Origin: Mucilaginibacter celer
Lineage (GTDB): Bacteria; Bacteroidota; Bacteroidia; Sphingobacteriales; Sphingobacteriaceae
Direction: 5' to 3'
Assembly (NCBI RefSeq): GCF_003576455.2
Contig: NZ_CP032869.1
Span: 3,720,001-3,784,000 of the forward strand
DNA length: 64,000 nt
The notes under the pieces: model-generated
What the model was told of the DNA's origin: nothing
What the model saw: the letters and a program-made list of their open reading frames with translations, nothing else
Databases searched by the model: none
Made by a program: the position numbers and the translations under genes
In this document: piece after piece, positions 8,375 through 16,208 of the stretch
Layout of the letters: every line of letters starts with the position of its first letter
Position numbering within the stretch: position 1 is the first letter of the stretch

Positions 8375-8932
8375 TTACTCCCCTACCTTCTGCTGATCGG
8401 GCACCTCATTAGGTCCCGGAATATTCGTCTGCTGCTTTTTATCACTATCGCCGTCATCATCGGCAGTGCCCTCCTGGTATGGCTGTTGCTGGTTTGGCTT
8501 ATCATCGCTGCCATCCTGTTGTGCATTATCCTCATCCGACCGGCCGTTTTGCGAAACATTCATCACATCGCTGTAATTGGCATTACCTGCCTGGTTGGGA
8601 TCTTTAAAATTGCTGTTTTCGGGATGTTCCTCGGCCGGCTGGGTACGGTTAAAGTACGCATTATTGTTGCCCGCCATTTGCGATGGATTGTCTTTGTCAT
8701 TACCGGCGGGGGTAATATTATTCCGGCCGAAGTTTTGGCCGCCCATGCCTTTACCTTCCATTCCCACGTCATCCGGGCTCTTCATTTCCGAGCTGCCGAA
8801 AAGGTAACTGCGCTTCAGGTCTTTTTCCTCTTCATTACTATCGTCATCTATGCGGTAAGCATTGGGTTTATCATCGTGGTGTTCGGGGCGGTTAAGCTCA
8901 TCGCTCCTGAACTCGTTATCTCTTAATTCCAT
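8375..8932 (-). CDS. Intrinsically disordered acidic protein, function unknown
   Basis: A 185-residue polypeptide almost without hydrophobic residues, dominated by Asp, Glu, Asn, Gln, Gly and Pro. It starts MELRDNEFRSDELNRPEHHDD and contains runs such as DDDGDSDKKQQ, with no signal peptide or membrane segment. I recognise no domain. The composition is like that of stress or desiccation-associated hydrophilic proteins, but that is only an analogy. The opposite strand is also open over 146 codons, but its translation is a hydrophobic shadow of the low-complexity sequence. The AT-rich region after 8935 is consistent with a promoter for this gene. Confidence 0.7.
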   Translation of the reverse strand: MELRDNEFRSDELNRPEHHDDKPNAYRIDDDSNEEEKDLKRSYLFGSSEMKSPDDVGMEGKGMGGQNFGRNNITPAGNDKDNPSQMAGNNNAYFNRTQPAEEHPENSNFKDPNQAGNANYSDVMNVSQNGRSDEDNAQQDGSDDKPNQQQPYQEGTADDDGDSDKKQQTNIPGPNEVPDQQKVGE

Positions 8933-9100
8933 AGGTTTTTATTATTGATGTATTTAATTATTAATAAATAATTTTTCTAATTGTTTTATCTACAAAAAGA
9001 AATCATCAAAATCACAACACTTAAATTGCCTGTAGCGTTATCTATTTACAACCTATCTGTAAAGCACATTTAGTATATTTACTATAACCAATTATAGTAT

Positions 9101-9799
9101 ATGAATAAAGTAGTTAGTGGTGCCGACGAGGCCATCCGCGACATTACCGACGGCGCAACCCTGATGCTGGGTGGCTTTGGTTTATGCGGATTGCCGGAAA
9201 ACTGTATAGCGGCACTGGTAAAAAAGGGCGTTAAGCAATTAACCTGTATCTCCAACAATGCCGGGGTTGATGATTTTGGCATCGGCCTGATGCTGAAGCA
9301 GCGGCAGGTAAAAAAAATGATTTCATCATACGTTGGCGAAAACGCCGAATTTGAACGCCAGCTGTTAAGCGGCGAACTGGAAGTAGAACTCATACCCCAG
9401 GGAACTTTAGCCACCCGCTGCATGGCCGCCGGCTACGGCATGCCGGCCATATTTACCCCGGCAGGCATAGGTACCGAAGTAGCCGAAGGCAAGGAAGTAC
9501 GCAATTTTAACGGCAAGGATTATTTAATGGAGATGGCATTTGATGCCGATTTCGCCATTGTAAAAGCATGGAAGGGTGATACCATGGGCAATTTGGTATA
9601 CCGTTCAACTGCCCGCAACTTTAACCCGGTTATGGCTATGGCCGGTAAAATAACCATTGCCGAGGTGGAAGAGTTGCTTGAGCCTGGAGAGCTCGATCCG
9701 GATCATATTCATACGCCCGGAATTTATGTGCATAGGATTTTTAAGGGGACGGATTATGAAAAGCGCATAGAGCATACGACTGTAAGAAATAAGGAATAA
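9101..9799 (+). CDS. scoA: 3-oxoacid CoA-transferase subunit A
   Basis: A 232-residue subunit A of succinyl-CoA:3-ketoacid CoA-transferase, which activates acetoacetate with CoA from succinyl-CoA. The start MNKVVSGADEAIRDITDGATLMLGG and the glycine-rich GGFGLCGLPENCIAAL are the family signature. FTPAGIGTEVAEGKE and the DYLMEMAFDADFAIVKAWK segment follow, as in SCOT alpha subunits. The length is normal. The beta subunit lies downstream on the same strand, but the two are separated by 134 bp containing a palindromic repeat, whereas these subunits are usually closely spaced. Confidence 0.94.
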   Translation: MNKVVSGADEAIRDITDGATLMLGGFGLCGLPENCIAALVKKGVKQLTCISNNAGVDDFGIGLMLKQRQVKKMISSYVGENAEFERQLLSGELEVELIPQGTLATRCMAAGYGMPAIFTPAGIGTEVAEGKEVRNFNGKDYLMEMAFDADFAIVKAWKGDTMGNLVYRSTARNFNPVMAMAGKITIAEVEELLEPGELDPDHIHTPGIYVHRIFKGTDYEKRIEHTTVRNKE

Positions 9800-9813
9800 A
9801 AGAACGCCCCCGC

Positions 9814-9908
9814 CGTCATTGCGAGGTACGAAGCAATCCCCGATTAGCAGGGCGGCCATGCAAATCCGCCTGGTATAGTTCGCGATTGCTTCGTACCTCG
9901 CAATGACG
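9814..9908. repeat. Palindromic repeat between scoA and scoB, 25-bp perfect arms
   Basis: The arms at 9814-9838 (CGTCATTGCGAGGTACGAAG...) and 9884-9908 are exact 25-bp reverse complements around a 45-bp loop. It sits inside an otherwise coherent two-gene operon, where the hairpin could alter the ratio of A to B subunit mRNA. The CGTCATTGCGAGG/CCTCGCAATGACG end sequence is a known style of dispersed repeat in Bacteroidota. Confidence 0.85.
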
Positions 9909-9933
9909 TGGCGGAAACTCTAATAAAAACATC

Positions 9934-10590
9934 ATGTTAAACAAACAAGGTATCGCGAAGCGAATAGCAAAAGAAATAAAAGACGGTTACTACGTTAACC
10001 TCGGCATTGGCATACCTACACTGGTAGCCAATTATATACCCGAAACCATGGATGTGGTATTACAATCAGAAAACGGCCTGCTGGGAATGGGACCATTCCC
10101 ATTTGAAGGCGAAGAAGATCCGGATACCATCAACGCCGGCAAGCAAACCATCACCATGCTGCCCGGCTCGGCCATATTTGATTCGGCTATGAGTTTTGGG
10201 ATGATCAGGGCTAAAAAGGTAAACCTTACCATCCTCGGTGCCATGGAAGTATCCGAAAACGGCGACATTGCCAACTGGAAGATCCCCGGTAAAATGGTAA
10301 AAGGCATGGGCGGCGCGATGGACCTCGTGGCATCGGCCGAAAACATTATCGTAGCCATGCAACATGTAAACAAAGCCGGTGAATCAAAGCTGTTGCCTCA
10401 ATGCACCCTGCCATTAACCGGCATACACTGCGTAAAAAAAATAGTGACCGAACTTGGTGTGTTTGATGTGTTGCCAGAGGGTGGCTTCAGGCTGATTGAA
10501 CGCGCGCCGGGGGTAAGTGTTGAGGAAATTAAACAGGCAACAGCGGGCAAACTGATTGTTGATGGAGATGTACCGGAAATAGATCTATAA
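9934..10590 (+). CDS. scoB: 3-oxoacid CoA-transferase subunit B
   Basis: A 218-residue beta subunit carrying the catalytic glutamate: Glu46 in LQSENGLLGMGPFP forms the glutamyl-CoA thioester. The N-terminal IAKEIKDGYYVNLGIGIPTL and the later WKIPGKMVKGMGGAMDLV are family signatures. With subunit A it makes the heteromeric cytoplasmic enzyme of ketone-body and branched-chain catabolism. The start ATG follows a purine-rich AT stretch after the repeat element. No truncation or missing catalytic residue is visible. Confidence 0.95.
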   Translation: MLNKQGIAKRIAKEIKDGYYVNLGIGIPTLVANYIPETMDVVLQSENGLLGMGPFPFEGEEDPDTINAGKQTITMLPGSAIFDSAMSFGMIRAKKVNLTILGAMEVSENGDIANWKIPGKMVKGMGGAMDLVASAENIIVAMQHVNKAGESKLLPQCTLPLTGIHCVKKIVTELGVFDVLPEGGFRLIERAPGVSVEEIKQATAGKLIVDGDVPEIDL

Positions 10591-10718
10591 CCCGCTATTT
10601 CATTGCAAGTAAATAAAATCTGAAAGAGACGACACCAATATTTGTCATCCTGTTTCTAACCATATCATTGGTAGCCATAGCTTTCTTAGCAACCGAAAAC
10701 AAACCCTATCTTTAACTT

Positions 10719-11081
10719 ATGGAATTTCTATTTGGCATATTCGGAATGGCAGGCATGGTTATAGGCGGCTCGCTTTATTTCATCCCTTCCATCATTGCCC
10801 GCCAAAAAGCGGATTTCAAATTAATTTTCGCGCTCAACCTCTTCCTTGGCTGGACCATCATAGGCTGGGTCTGGGCGCTGATCTGGGCTTGCCAAAAAGA
10901 TATCGAACCTTTGGGTTATTATAAACCTGGTTATCCGGGATATACGCTTGAGAAAGCGCTCAGATTGAAAGAATTACATCGGCAGTTTGATGCGGGAGTG
11001 CTTACCAAAATTAATTATGATGATGGGGTAAAGGAAATTTTGAGCGACAACTTTATCAAATTTGAAGATGAGTCAATTTGA
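10719..11081 (+). CDS. Superinfection-immunity-family membrane protein
   Basis: A 120-residue protein with two N-terminal membrane helices (about 1-24 and 35-60). The second contains FLGWTIIGWVWALIWAC, which matches the Imm_superinfect family (phage T4 Imm-like, PF14373) by pattern. The C-terminal third (ALRLKELHRQFDAGVLTKINYDDG) resembles a short SHOCT-like oligomerisation motif. In bacteria this family is mostly of unknown role and need not confer phage immunity. The last codons lie at the edge of an inverted repeat (11076-11133), so the C-terminus may have been altered by it. Confidence 0.75.
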   Translation: MEFLFGIFGMAGMVIGGSLYFIPSIIARQKADFKLIFALNLFLGWTIIGWVWALIWACQKDIEPLGYYKPGYPGYTLEKALRLKELHRQFDAGVLTKINYDDGVKEILSDNFIKFEDESI

Positions 11082-11133
11082 AGATTTGAAAATTCAGGAG
11101 CCCTATACTCAAAACATTTTCAAATCTTCAAAT
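11076..11133. repeat. Inverted repeat, 17-bp perfect arms
   Basis: ATTTGAAGATTTGAAAA at 11076-11092 pairs exactly with TTTTCAAATCTTCAAAT at 11117-11133 around 24 bp. It lies between two convergent genes, and the left arm overlaps the stop codon of the upstream one. It may end transcription from both sides. Confidence 0.7.
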
Positions 11134-11148
11134 CAATTAATTTTCAAA

Positions 11149-11781
11149 TTAAAACAACCTCTCCCTCAAATCGGCCGAGATCTCTTCGGTAATCACGATA
11201 ATATCCTCGGCCACGTGGCTGTTGTTGGTTATCACGCGGTCGCATTCGTCTTTGTACGGTAATAAGTATTCTTTATAAGCCGGTACCACGTGATTGATCC
11301 ATTTGTACATCACGTCATCGTGCGAATAGCCGCGCTCTATCAAATCACGTTTAAGGCGGCGCTGCAGGGCTACGTCTTCATCGGCATCAATAAATACTTT
11401 CAAATCAAGCAGTTCGGCAATATCTTTAAAATGGAGGATGAACAGGCCCTCTACAATTAAAATCGGAGCCGGCTTTATCTCTATCATTTTGGGGATAGCA
11501 TCCGGGTTATTGAATGTATATTCCTGTTTCAGGATAGGCTGTTTGCTCAGCAATTTGCTGATGTCCTGCTGAAAATGTTCATGATCGATAGTAGCGGGGA
11601 GATCAAAGTTGTATAACTTATTCTCCTCTTTAGTCATGTTATGGGCAACCGGGATGTAATAATCATCCTGCGAAACAAGACTCACCTCATCGGCGGTAAA
11701 ATGCTCTAAAAAACACTTCAAAAAAAAAGTTTTGCCCGAACCACTTCCTCCGGCAATTCCAATAATATAAGGTTTATTCAT
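11149..11781 (-). CDS. udk: Uridine kinase
   Basis: A 210-residue nucleoside kinase of the pyrimidine-salvage pathway, converting uridine (and cytidine) to the monophosphate in the cytoplasm. The P-loop is GGSGSGKT at residues 11-18. QDDYYIPVAH and FDLPATIDHEHF hold the nucleoside-binding Asp/Tyr positions, and ILIVEGLFIL with IDADEDVALQRRLKRDL is the lid/RR motif. Slightly short but complete. It overlaps the upstream LysM gene by 8 bp on the same strand, so the two are translationally coupled. Confidence 0.93.
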   Translation of the reverse strand: MNKPYIIGIAGGSGSGKTFFLKCFLEHFTADEVSLVSQDDYYIPVAHNMTKEENKLYNFDLPATIDHEHFQQDISKLLSKQPILKQEYTFNNPDAIPKMIEIKPAPILIVEGLFILHFKDIAELLDLKVFIDADEDVALQRRLKRDLIERGYSHDDVMYKWINHVVPAYKEYLLPYKDECDRVITNNSHVAEDIIVITEEISADLRERLF

Positions 11782-12790
11782 TCGGGCTACCGTAGCTGAT
11801 ATTTACCTGGAAACGTTTATCTAAAGCACCTAAAGCATCGGCGGTGTTTTTGGTCATGATGATCAAAACATTTTTGTTGGTTTCGTTATCGGTAAAACGG
11901 CCAACTACCTTTGCAAAGGTGGTGTGGTTGTTCATAGGGTTGGTAATTTTAATAATGGTGCCGATTGGGGCCGTTCGGTGTAAAACCAGCTCCTTTTTAG
12001 GGTCCAGCCCGGCATCGTCCATCCAGGTGGCCACGCCTTTTTCAACTTTTTCGTACAGGCCGAAACGGTTAGCCTTGCCATGATCGGCAGTGCTGTCCTG
12101 CGGCATCGCTACGTTTGTCGAATCGCGCTGCATTACCGGTTGTTTTGAAGTATCCTCGGGCGGCATGCCGGTGCGCACGTTAATTACCTGGTTTGGCGCA
12201 AGGGTATCCGAGTTTAATTTATTTAAAGCCTTGATATCATCAACCGAAGTGTTGAAACGTTTGGCGATAGAGAACAAAGTTTCGCCGGCAGATACCTTGT
12301 ATTGCTGCACATTAAGCATGCTTACTTTTTTTACCGTATCGGCAGGGGCTTGCTGTGGTTTGCTAACCGGGGCCTGAGCAACCGGGGCAGGCGAACTTAC
12401 CGCGGCCTGGATTTGCGGCTTATTTTGAACCGGTACTTGCTGAGTAACCTGTTTTTGCTGTGCCGGAGCCGGGTTGGTTACTGCCTGTTTAGCAGGAGCC
12501 TGTACCGGCGTTGTTGCTACGGCCTCGCCCGAAAATGGCAACTCGGTAGGAACTTTTACGGTGCCGCCAATTTTAAGCGCAGCATTGTTATTGAATGCGA
12601 TGATAGCTTTCGGGCTAACATTATACCTACGGCCTATTGAGTAGTAATTATCTTTTGGGTCGAGCTTATGGAGGATAACTTTTTTGCCGTTCAGGTTTTC
12701 AACACCAATCGAATCGACAAGAGGATTTGCAAAAGCGGATATGGAGAGTGTAAATAAGGGCGCGATCAATAATAAAATCTTAAATTTCAT
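11774..12790 (-). CDS. Exported LysM protein with RlpA-like C-terminal domain
   Basis: A 338-residue secreted, probably peptidoglycan-binding protein. A signal peptide (IAPLFTLSISAFANP) covers ~1-21. A first degenerate LysM spans ~38-85 (YYSIGRRYNVSPKAIIAFNN), then a Pro/Ala/Gln/Val-rich linker ~90-155, a canonical LysM ~162-207 (QYKVSAGETLFSIAKRFN), and a C-terminal double-psi-barrel-like region ~250-335 (APIGTIIKITNPMNN, TKNTADALGALDKRF) similar to RlpA. It probably sits in the periplasm at the cell wall. Downstream udk overlaps by 8 bp although the functions seem unrelated. Confidence 0.85.
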   Translation of the reverse strand: MKFKILLLIAPLFTLSISAFANPLVDSIGVENLNGKKVILHKLDPKDNYYSIGRRYNVSPKAIIAFNNNAALKIGGTVKVPTELPFSGEAVATTPVQAPAKQAVTNPAPAQQKQVTQQVPVQNKPQIQAAVSSPAPVAQAPVSKPQQAPADTVKKVSMLNVQQYKVSAGETLFSIAKRFNTSVDDIKALNKLNSDTLAPNQVINVRTGMPPEDTSKQPVMQRDSTNVAMPQDSTADHGKANRFGLYEKVEKGVATWMDDAGLDPKKELVLHRTAPIGTIIKITNPMNNHTTFAKVVGRFTDNETNKNVLIIMTKNTADALGALDKRFQVNISYGSPNE

Positions 12791-12811
12791 AATAAATTAT
12801 AATACAGTAAT

Positions 12812-13576
12812 TTACAAGTTCAACACTATTACAGCCGATCTATCTTTTAAATAAATAAGCTGGTTATTATGTAGTACAAACGCCTCGGGTTGCATTTTTT
12901 GTATAGCGGTATTTAACAAATCGTGGTACAATGTATTGCCCGATTCGTCAAATATATAAAGATGCTGTATAAGTTGCTCCTGCAAAAGCGTGTGCAAAGA
13001 TACAATTCTGAAACTATTGTAACTGATATAATGAACCACATTTGCATAAGGCTGTTGGGGCAGATATTTACGGTCTATTTGGTTGGCCGGCAACATCTCC
13101 GGGCTGCTGATCTGGTTGTATAAAGGCATATCCAGCACCGGCTCAAAAGGCCTTATCGTGCTACCTGTTTTAATGTCAATAAGCGTTAACCTTTTGGGCT
13201 GCAACTGGCTGTTATAAACTACAGGGCCGTTTACCGAAAGCTGATCAAAAGCCAATGTAAAATTACTCCAGAGGTTTTGTGCCGATATGCCCACAATAGC
13301 GGTAAGCCCTTTGTGAACCGGCCCTGTTTCTGATTGATAGTTATGCAGCAGCAATACACCATCGTAAACCGCCTCGATGCCGGTAAGCCAGCGTTCGGGC
13401 GTGGTTAGGTTTTCAAAATACACCTGGCCGGTTTGCAGGCTCAGGGCCGAAAAGCTTACCTGTTTGTTGGCGTGGTCGCGGATCTCGAGGAAGAGCGTTT
13501 GTGTGCTGTTGTCAATTTCCATACGCCAAATGGGGGCCTGGTAATTTTTATGGATGATGGGTAACAGCGTGATCAT
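12812..13576 (-). CDS. DUF4905 protein
   Basis: A 254-residue protein of a Bacteroidota-specific family with alternating beta strands (WRMEIDNSTQTLFLEIRD, TALSLQTGQVYFE-like pattern), perhaps a beta-propeller-like or sheet-rich fold. There is no signal peptide. I chose the ATG at 13574-13576 (MITLLPIIHKNYQAP) because the 44 residues upstream in the same frame run back through the divergent dps promoter and look non-coding. Function unknown. Located between the LysM/udk pair and dps. Confidence 0.72.
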   Translation of the reverse strand: MITLLPIIHKNYQAPIWRMEIDNSTQTLFLEIRDHANKQVSFSALSLQTGQVYFENLTTPERWLTGIEAVYDGVLLLHNYQSETGPVHKGLTAIVGISAQNLWSNFTLAFDQLSVNGPVVYNSQLQPKRLTLIDIKTGSTIRPFEPVLDMPLYNQISSPEMLPANQIDRKYLPQQPYANVVHYISYNSFRIVSLHTLLQEQLIQHLYIFDESGNTLYHDLLNTAIQKMQPEAFVLHNNQLIYLKDRSAVIVLNL

Positions 13577-13673
13577 AATTTTGCAAAGATGCTTATTAAA
13601 ATCAAAACTGTTTATCTTTACCAAACATTGCCACCAAAGGCATGTTACACTTAAAACATCACTATATTTATTT

Positions 13674-14153
13674 ATGAACGCTGAAGAAATAAGCCTGGAA
13701 GAAGGCAAAGTAAAACCCGTTGTTGACCATCTGAACGATTTGCTGGCTAATTACCATATCCACTACCAAAAACTGCGCGGCTGCCACTGGAATGTAAAAG
13801 GCACCAGTTTTTTCACCCTGCACCTTAAATTTGAAGAACTGTACACCGCCGCCCTTGTTACAATCGATGAGCTTGCCGAAAGGATCCTTGCATTAGGCAA
13901 GCCTCCAATCAGCACTTTTAAAGATTATATCGAAACCGCAACGCTTAAAGAAATTCAGACTATCGGTCTGAAAGATACCCTGATGGTAAAGGCTATTATT
14001 GATGACCTGGCCACCCTGATCAAATTTGAGCGCGAACTGTTAAAAATCACCGCCGATGCCGGAGACGACGGAACCAACGATATGATTAACCGCTTTATGC
14101 AATTTAACGAAAAAAACACCTGGATGCTGCGCTCGTTTGTAAACGAAGACTAA
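13674..14153 (+). CDS. dps: Dps/ferritin-like DNA-protection protein
   Basis: A 159-residue four-helix-bundle ferritin-like protein forming 12-mers that oxidise and store iron and protect DNA in stress. The inter-subunit ferroxidase site residues are seen in YQKLRGCHWNVKG (His) and FEELYTAALVTIDELAER (Asp/Glu). The real start is the ATG at 13674 (MNAEEISLEEGK); a longer in-frame extension from 13554 overlaps the divergent gene and is not protein-like. A strong terminator follows at 14176-14217. Confidence 0.93.
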   Translation: MNAEEISLEEGKVKPVVDHLNDLLANYHIHYQKLRGCHWNVKGTSFFTLHLKFEELYTAALVTIDELAERILALGKPPISTFKDYIETATLKEIQTIGLKDTLMVKAIIDDLATLIKFERELLKITADAGDDGTNDMINRFMQFNEKNTWMLRSFVNED

Positions 14154-14175
14154 TTACCCAGCATAATCATACTGT

Positions 14176-14217
14176 AAAAAAGCCGCTGATCCTTAACATG
14201 GATAGCGGCTTTTTTTA
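14176..14217 (+). terminator. Rho-independent terminator of dps
   Basis: AGCCGCT-g-ATCC pairs with GGATAGCGGCT around a short loop. It is flanked by A6 on the left and a T7 run on the right, so it can act in both directions. Confidence 0.9.
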
Positions 14218-14302
14218 ATGAAGGGTTTACAGCAATTTGTATATTTTGTATATTTGCAGCATACGAAGGGTGCTGTGAAAAGGCCGCTGTTCGTTATAAA
14301 AT

Positions 14303-14376
14303 TTTCCTATGGTGTAATGGTATCACGTCAGATTCTGGCTCTGAAGATTGAGGTTCGAGCCCTTGTAGGAAAACCA
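14303..14376 (+). tRNA. tRNA-Gln(CUG)
   Basis: A complete cloverleaf: acceptor TTTCCTA pairs with TAGGAAA (14366-14372); D-arm GTG/CAC; anticodon stem TCAGA/TCTGA with loop TTCTGGC giving anticodon CUG; T-arm TGAGG-TTCGAGC-CCTTG (two G-U pairs). Discriminator A at 14373 and an encoded CCA at 14374-14376. Its last bases are the left attachment repeat of the island, and the gene is still intact after integration. Confidence 0.92.
14360..14374. repeat. Left attachment site (15-bp direct repeat) of the island
   Basis: CCCTTGTAGGAAAAC at the 3' end of tRNA-Gln recurs once more, in the same orientation, at 46934-46948. The location at a tRNA 3' end directly beside a tyrosine recombinase is the classical arrangement of an integrated element. 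Confidence 0.85.
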
Positions 14377-14383
14377 AAACTCC

Positions 14384-14415
14384 AAGCCCTTAGTAAGAAT
14401 ACTAAGGGCTTTTTT
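14384..14415 (+). terminator. Terminator after tRNA-Gln, carried by the island
   Basis: AAGCCCTTAGTA and TACTAAGGGCTT form a 12-bp perfect stem with loop AGAA-type, followed by T6. It lies just inside the left repeat, so the element supplies its own terminator to the tRNA; the likely original one is at 46958-46990. Confidence 0.88.
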
Positions 14416-14548
14416 CATGCATTTTAAGGCGTTTTTTAAGCTTTTAAGAAGAAAATATCAATGTACATATCATTTAATGCTATTAAGTTTCGCAGCTTTT
14501 TTTGACGAACTTATCGAAAATGTTTTACCATTGTTTTACCTTTATGTC

Positions 14549-15856
14549 ATGGCGACGGTGAAAGAAGTAATACTCAAAGAAAAAAAGCGCGATGATGGAA
14601 CATGGAACTTAAAAATCCGGATAATCCATAATCGAAGAACTGCTTACATATCTACTTCCCATTATATCGGTGCAAAACAAATCAGAAAGGATTTTTCTAT
14701 AAAAGATCCTTTTATTGAAGATCTGATTTCGCCCGTACTTTCCGATTATAGAAAAAAAATAAGTTCTTTAGGTGCAGGCATAAACTCTATGACAGCTAAA
14801 GATGTCGCAGAGTTTCTTAAAAAAGAAGACACTCCAAGTGATGTACATTTTATAAACTTTGCTGAAAAATATATTTGCGACCTTAAGCTAAATGGCAAGA
14901 TTGGTAGCGCACGGAATATGCAAACGGTTGTTTATTCACTAATTGATTTTTTTGGCACCAGAGATATTTTTGCATTAGATATCACAGCCCACAAACTTTT
15001 TGAAATAGAAGCTTACTTAAGAAAGCCTCGTACGTTAAAACGAAAACATAGCAGTGGTGGTGAAATGGAATTAAAAAGAGCTGGGTCAACCACCGCCGGC
15101 ATCCATACATTTATGCGGGACCTTCGTCTTTTATTTAATGCGGCAAGGGATAAATTTAATGACGAAGATACGGGCAAAATATCGATAGTTCACTACCCTT
15201 TCAGGAAGTACAAAATAGCCGAAGCTCCCGCCCCTGTTAAAAGGAATTTAACCATTGAACAAATAATTGCCATTAGAGATTTTGAAATAAATTTTGACGG
15301 AAGAATGAAAATAGCCAGAGATTTGTTTATGCTATCCTTCTATCTGTGCGGAATGAATGCAGTTGATTTATATAAAGCTGACAAACAGGAAAAAGGGAGG
15401 ATTAATTATAACCGATCAAAAACAGAGGAAAGAAGGAAAGATAAAGCTTTTATCAGCATAAGAGTCCCTGAAGAATCGTCGGCATTAATTGAGAAGTATT
15501 TTGGCAAACTCAATTCAATGTATACAGCAAGCACCGGTCTTGGAAGAGTAATTAGCTATGGCCTAAACAAGCTGACTGATGCCATTAACGATCATTTTGT
15601 TAAAGAGCACGGTATTAAGTTGTTTGAAGTTGTAATTGAGTTTTATATGGCAAGACACTCATTCGCAAATTTTGCAAGAAACGTCTGCCGTTTCAGCAAA
15701 GATGACATTGCATTAGCTCTAAATCACATCGACCTTAGCCGTAAAACCACCGATATTTATATATCGCCTGATTGGTCTATTATCGACCAGGTTCAAAAAG
15801 GTGTATTGGATTTGCTAAAAGAAAAAGGGCAATCAACAACAACCGCAGTTTCTTAG
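14549..15856 (+). CDS. Tyrosine recombinase / integrase (int1)
   Basis: A 435-residue site-specific recombinase next to tRNA-Gln, the likely integrase of the island. It has an N-terminal arm-binding domain (KKRDDGTWNLKIRI), a SAM-like core-binding domain (~100-215, RNMQTVVYSLIDFF) and a catalytic domain. Visible catalytic-region motifs are NYNRSKTEERRKDKAF, the box FYMARHSFANFARN, and LALNHIDLSRKTTDIYIS with the nucleophile Tyr. The usual first Arg position reads CGMNAVDLY, with Cys where many Bacteroides integrases have Arg. I used the ATG at 14549 (MATVKEVILKEKK), because the paralogue at 16209 starts the same way and the earlier in-frame extension is not conserved. Confidence 0.9.
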   Translation: MATVKEVILKEKKRDDGTWNLKIRIIHNRRTAYISTSHYIGAKQIRKDFSIKDPFIEDLISPVLSDYRKKISSLGAGINSMTAKDVAEFLKKEDTPSDVHFINFAEKYICDLKLNGKIGSARNMQTVVYSLIDFFGTRDIFALDITAHKLFEIEAYLRKPRTLKRKHSSGGEMELKRAGSTTAGIHTFMRDLRLLFNAARDKFNDEDTGKISIVHYPFRKYKIAEAPAPVKRNLTIEQIIAIRDFEINFDGRMKIARDLFMLSFYLCGMNAVDLYKADKQEKGRINYNRSKTEERRKDKAFISIRVPEESSALIEKYFGKLNSMYTASTGLGRVISYGLNKLTDAINDHFVKEHGIKLFEVVIEFYMARHSFANFARNVCRFSKDDIALALNHIDLSRKTTDIYISPDWSIIDQVQKGVLDLLKEKGQSTTTAVS

Positions 15857-15960
15857 TAGATTTTCCAATGGTTTCTGCCATCAAACTCAATAGTTCAACA
15901 ATGTTACCGTAAACTATTACAAATAATATGAATGAATGCCGTAAATCAGTCAAAAAATAC

Positions 15961-16014
15961 GAGCAAAGGACTGAAAATCCTTGTGTCACTGGTTCGATCC
16001 CAGTTGGTACCACA
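15961..16014 (+). pseudogene. 3' fragment of a tRNA-Phe (attachment-site remnant)
   Basis: Begins GAGCAAAGGACTGAAAATCC and has an intact anticodon arm (AAGGA/TCCTT, anticodon GAA) and T-arm (ACTGG-TTCGATC-CCAGT), followed by TGGTACC and A. The 5' acceptor strand (which would be GGTACCA) and a proper D-arm are missing upstream, so it is not a functional gene. It lies between the two integrase genes. Such 3' halves are left by, or carried in, elements that insert into a tRNA gene, here one using tRNA-Phe. Confidence 0.75.
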
Positions 16015-16018
16015 GCAT

Positions 16019-16054
16019 AAAAAAGGTCATTTTCGCTCGAAAATGGCCTTTTTT
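16019..16054 (+). terminator. Terminator after the tRNA-Phe fragment
   Basis: AAAAGGTCATTTTC and GAAAATGGCCTTTT form a long stem with one G-U pair and loop GCTC, ending in T6. It probably came along with the tRNA 3' end. Confidence 0.85.
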
Positions 16055-16208
16055 GCTTTAAAAAGGCGTATTTTAACGTCACTCTTCTATGTTCGCTTAA
16101 TCAAGGGATTAGCAGTTAAACAGATTCTTTTGTTGAATTAACCGAAAAAAAATCGAGAAATAATTGAGAATTTTTTGAGGCTATTTCGGTTGCTAAACTT
16201 TTGATCTA

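Noticed and set aside
8486..8926. 146-codon plus-strand ORF with hydrophobic translation
   Set aside because: It is the antisense shadow of a low-complexity acidic protein gene; hydrophobicity results from complementing Asp/Glu/Asn codons.
13577..13708. N-terminal extension of the DUF4905 gene
   Set aside because: It overlaps the dps upstream region and has no conserved features; the ATG at 13576 fits the domain start.
15780..16082. 100-codon minus-strand ORF across the tRNA-Phe fragment
   Set aside because: It covers the tRNA remnant and terminator in antisense, including a translated tRNA segment (VVPTGIEPVTQGF), which is a common annotation artefact.
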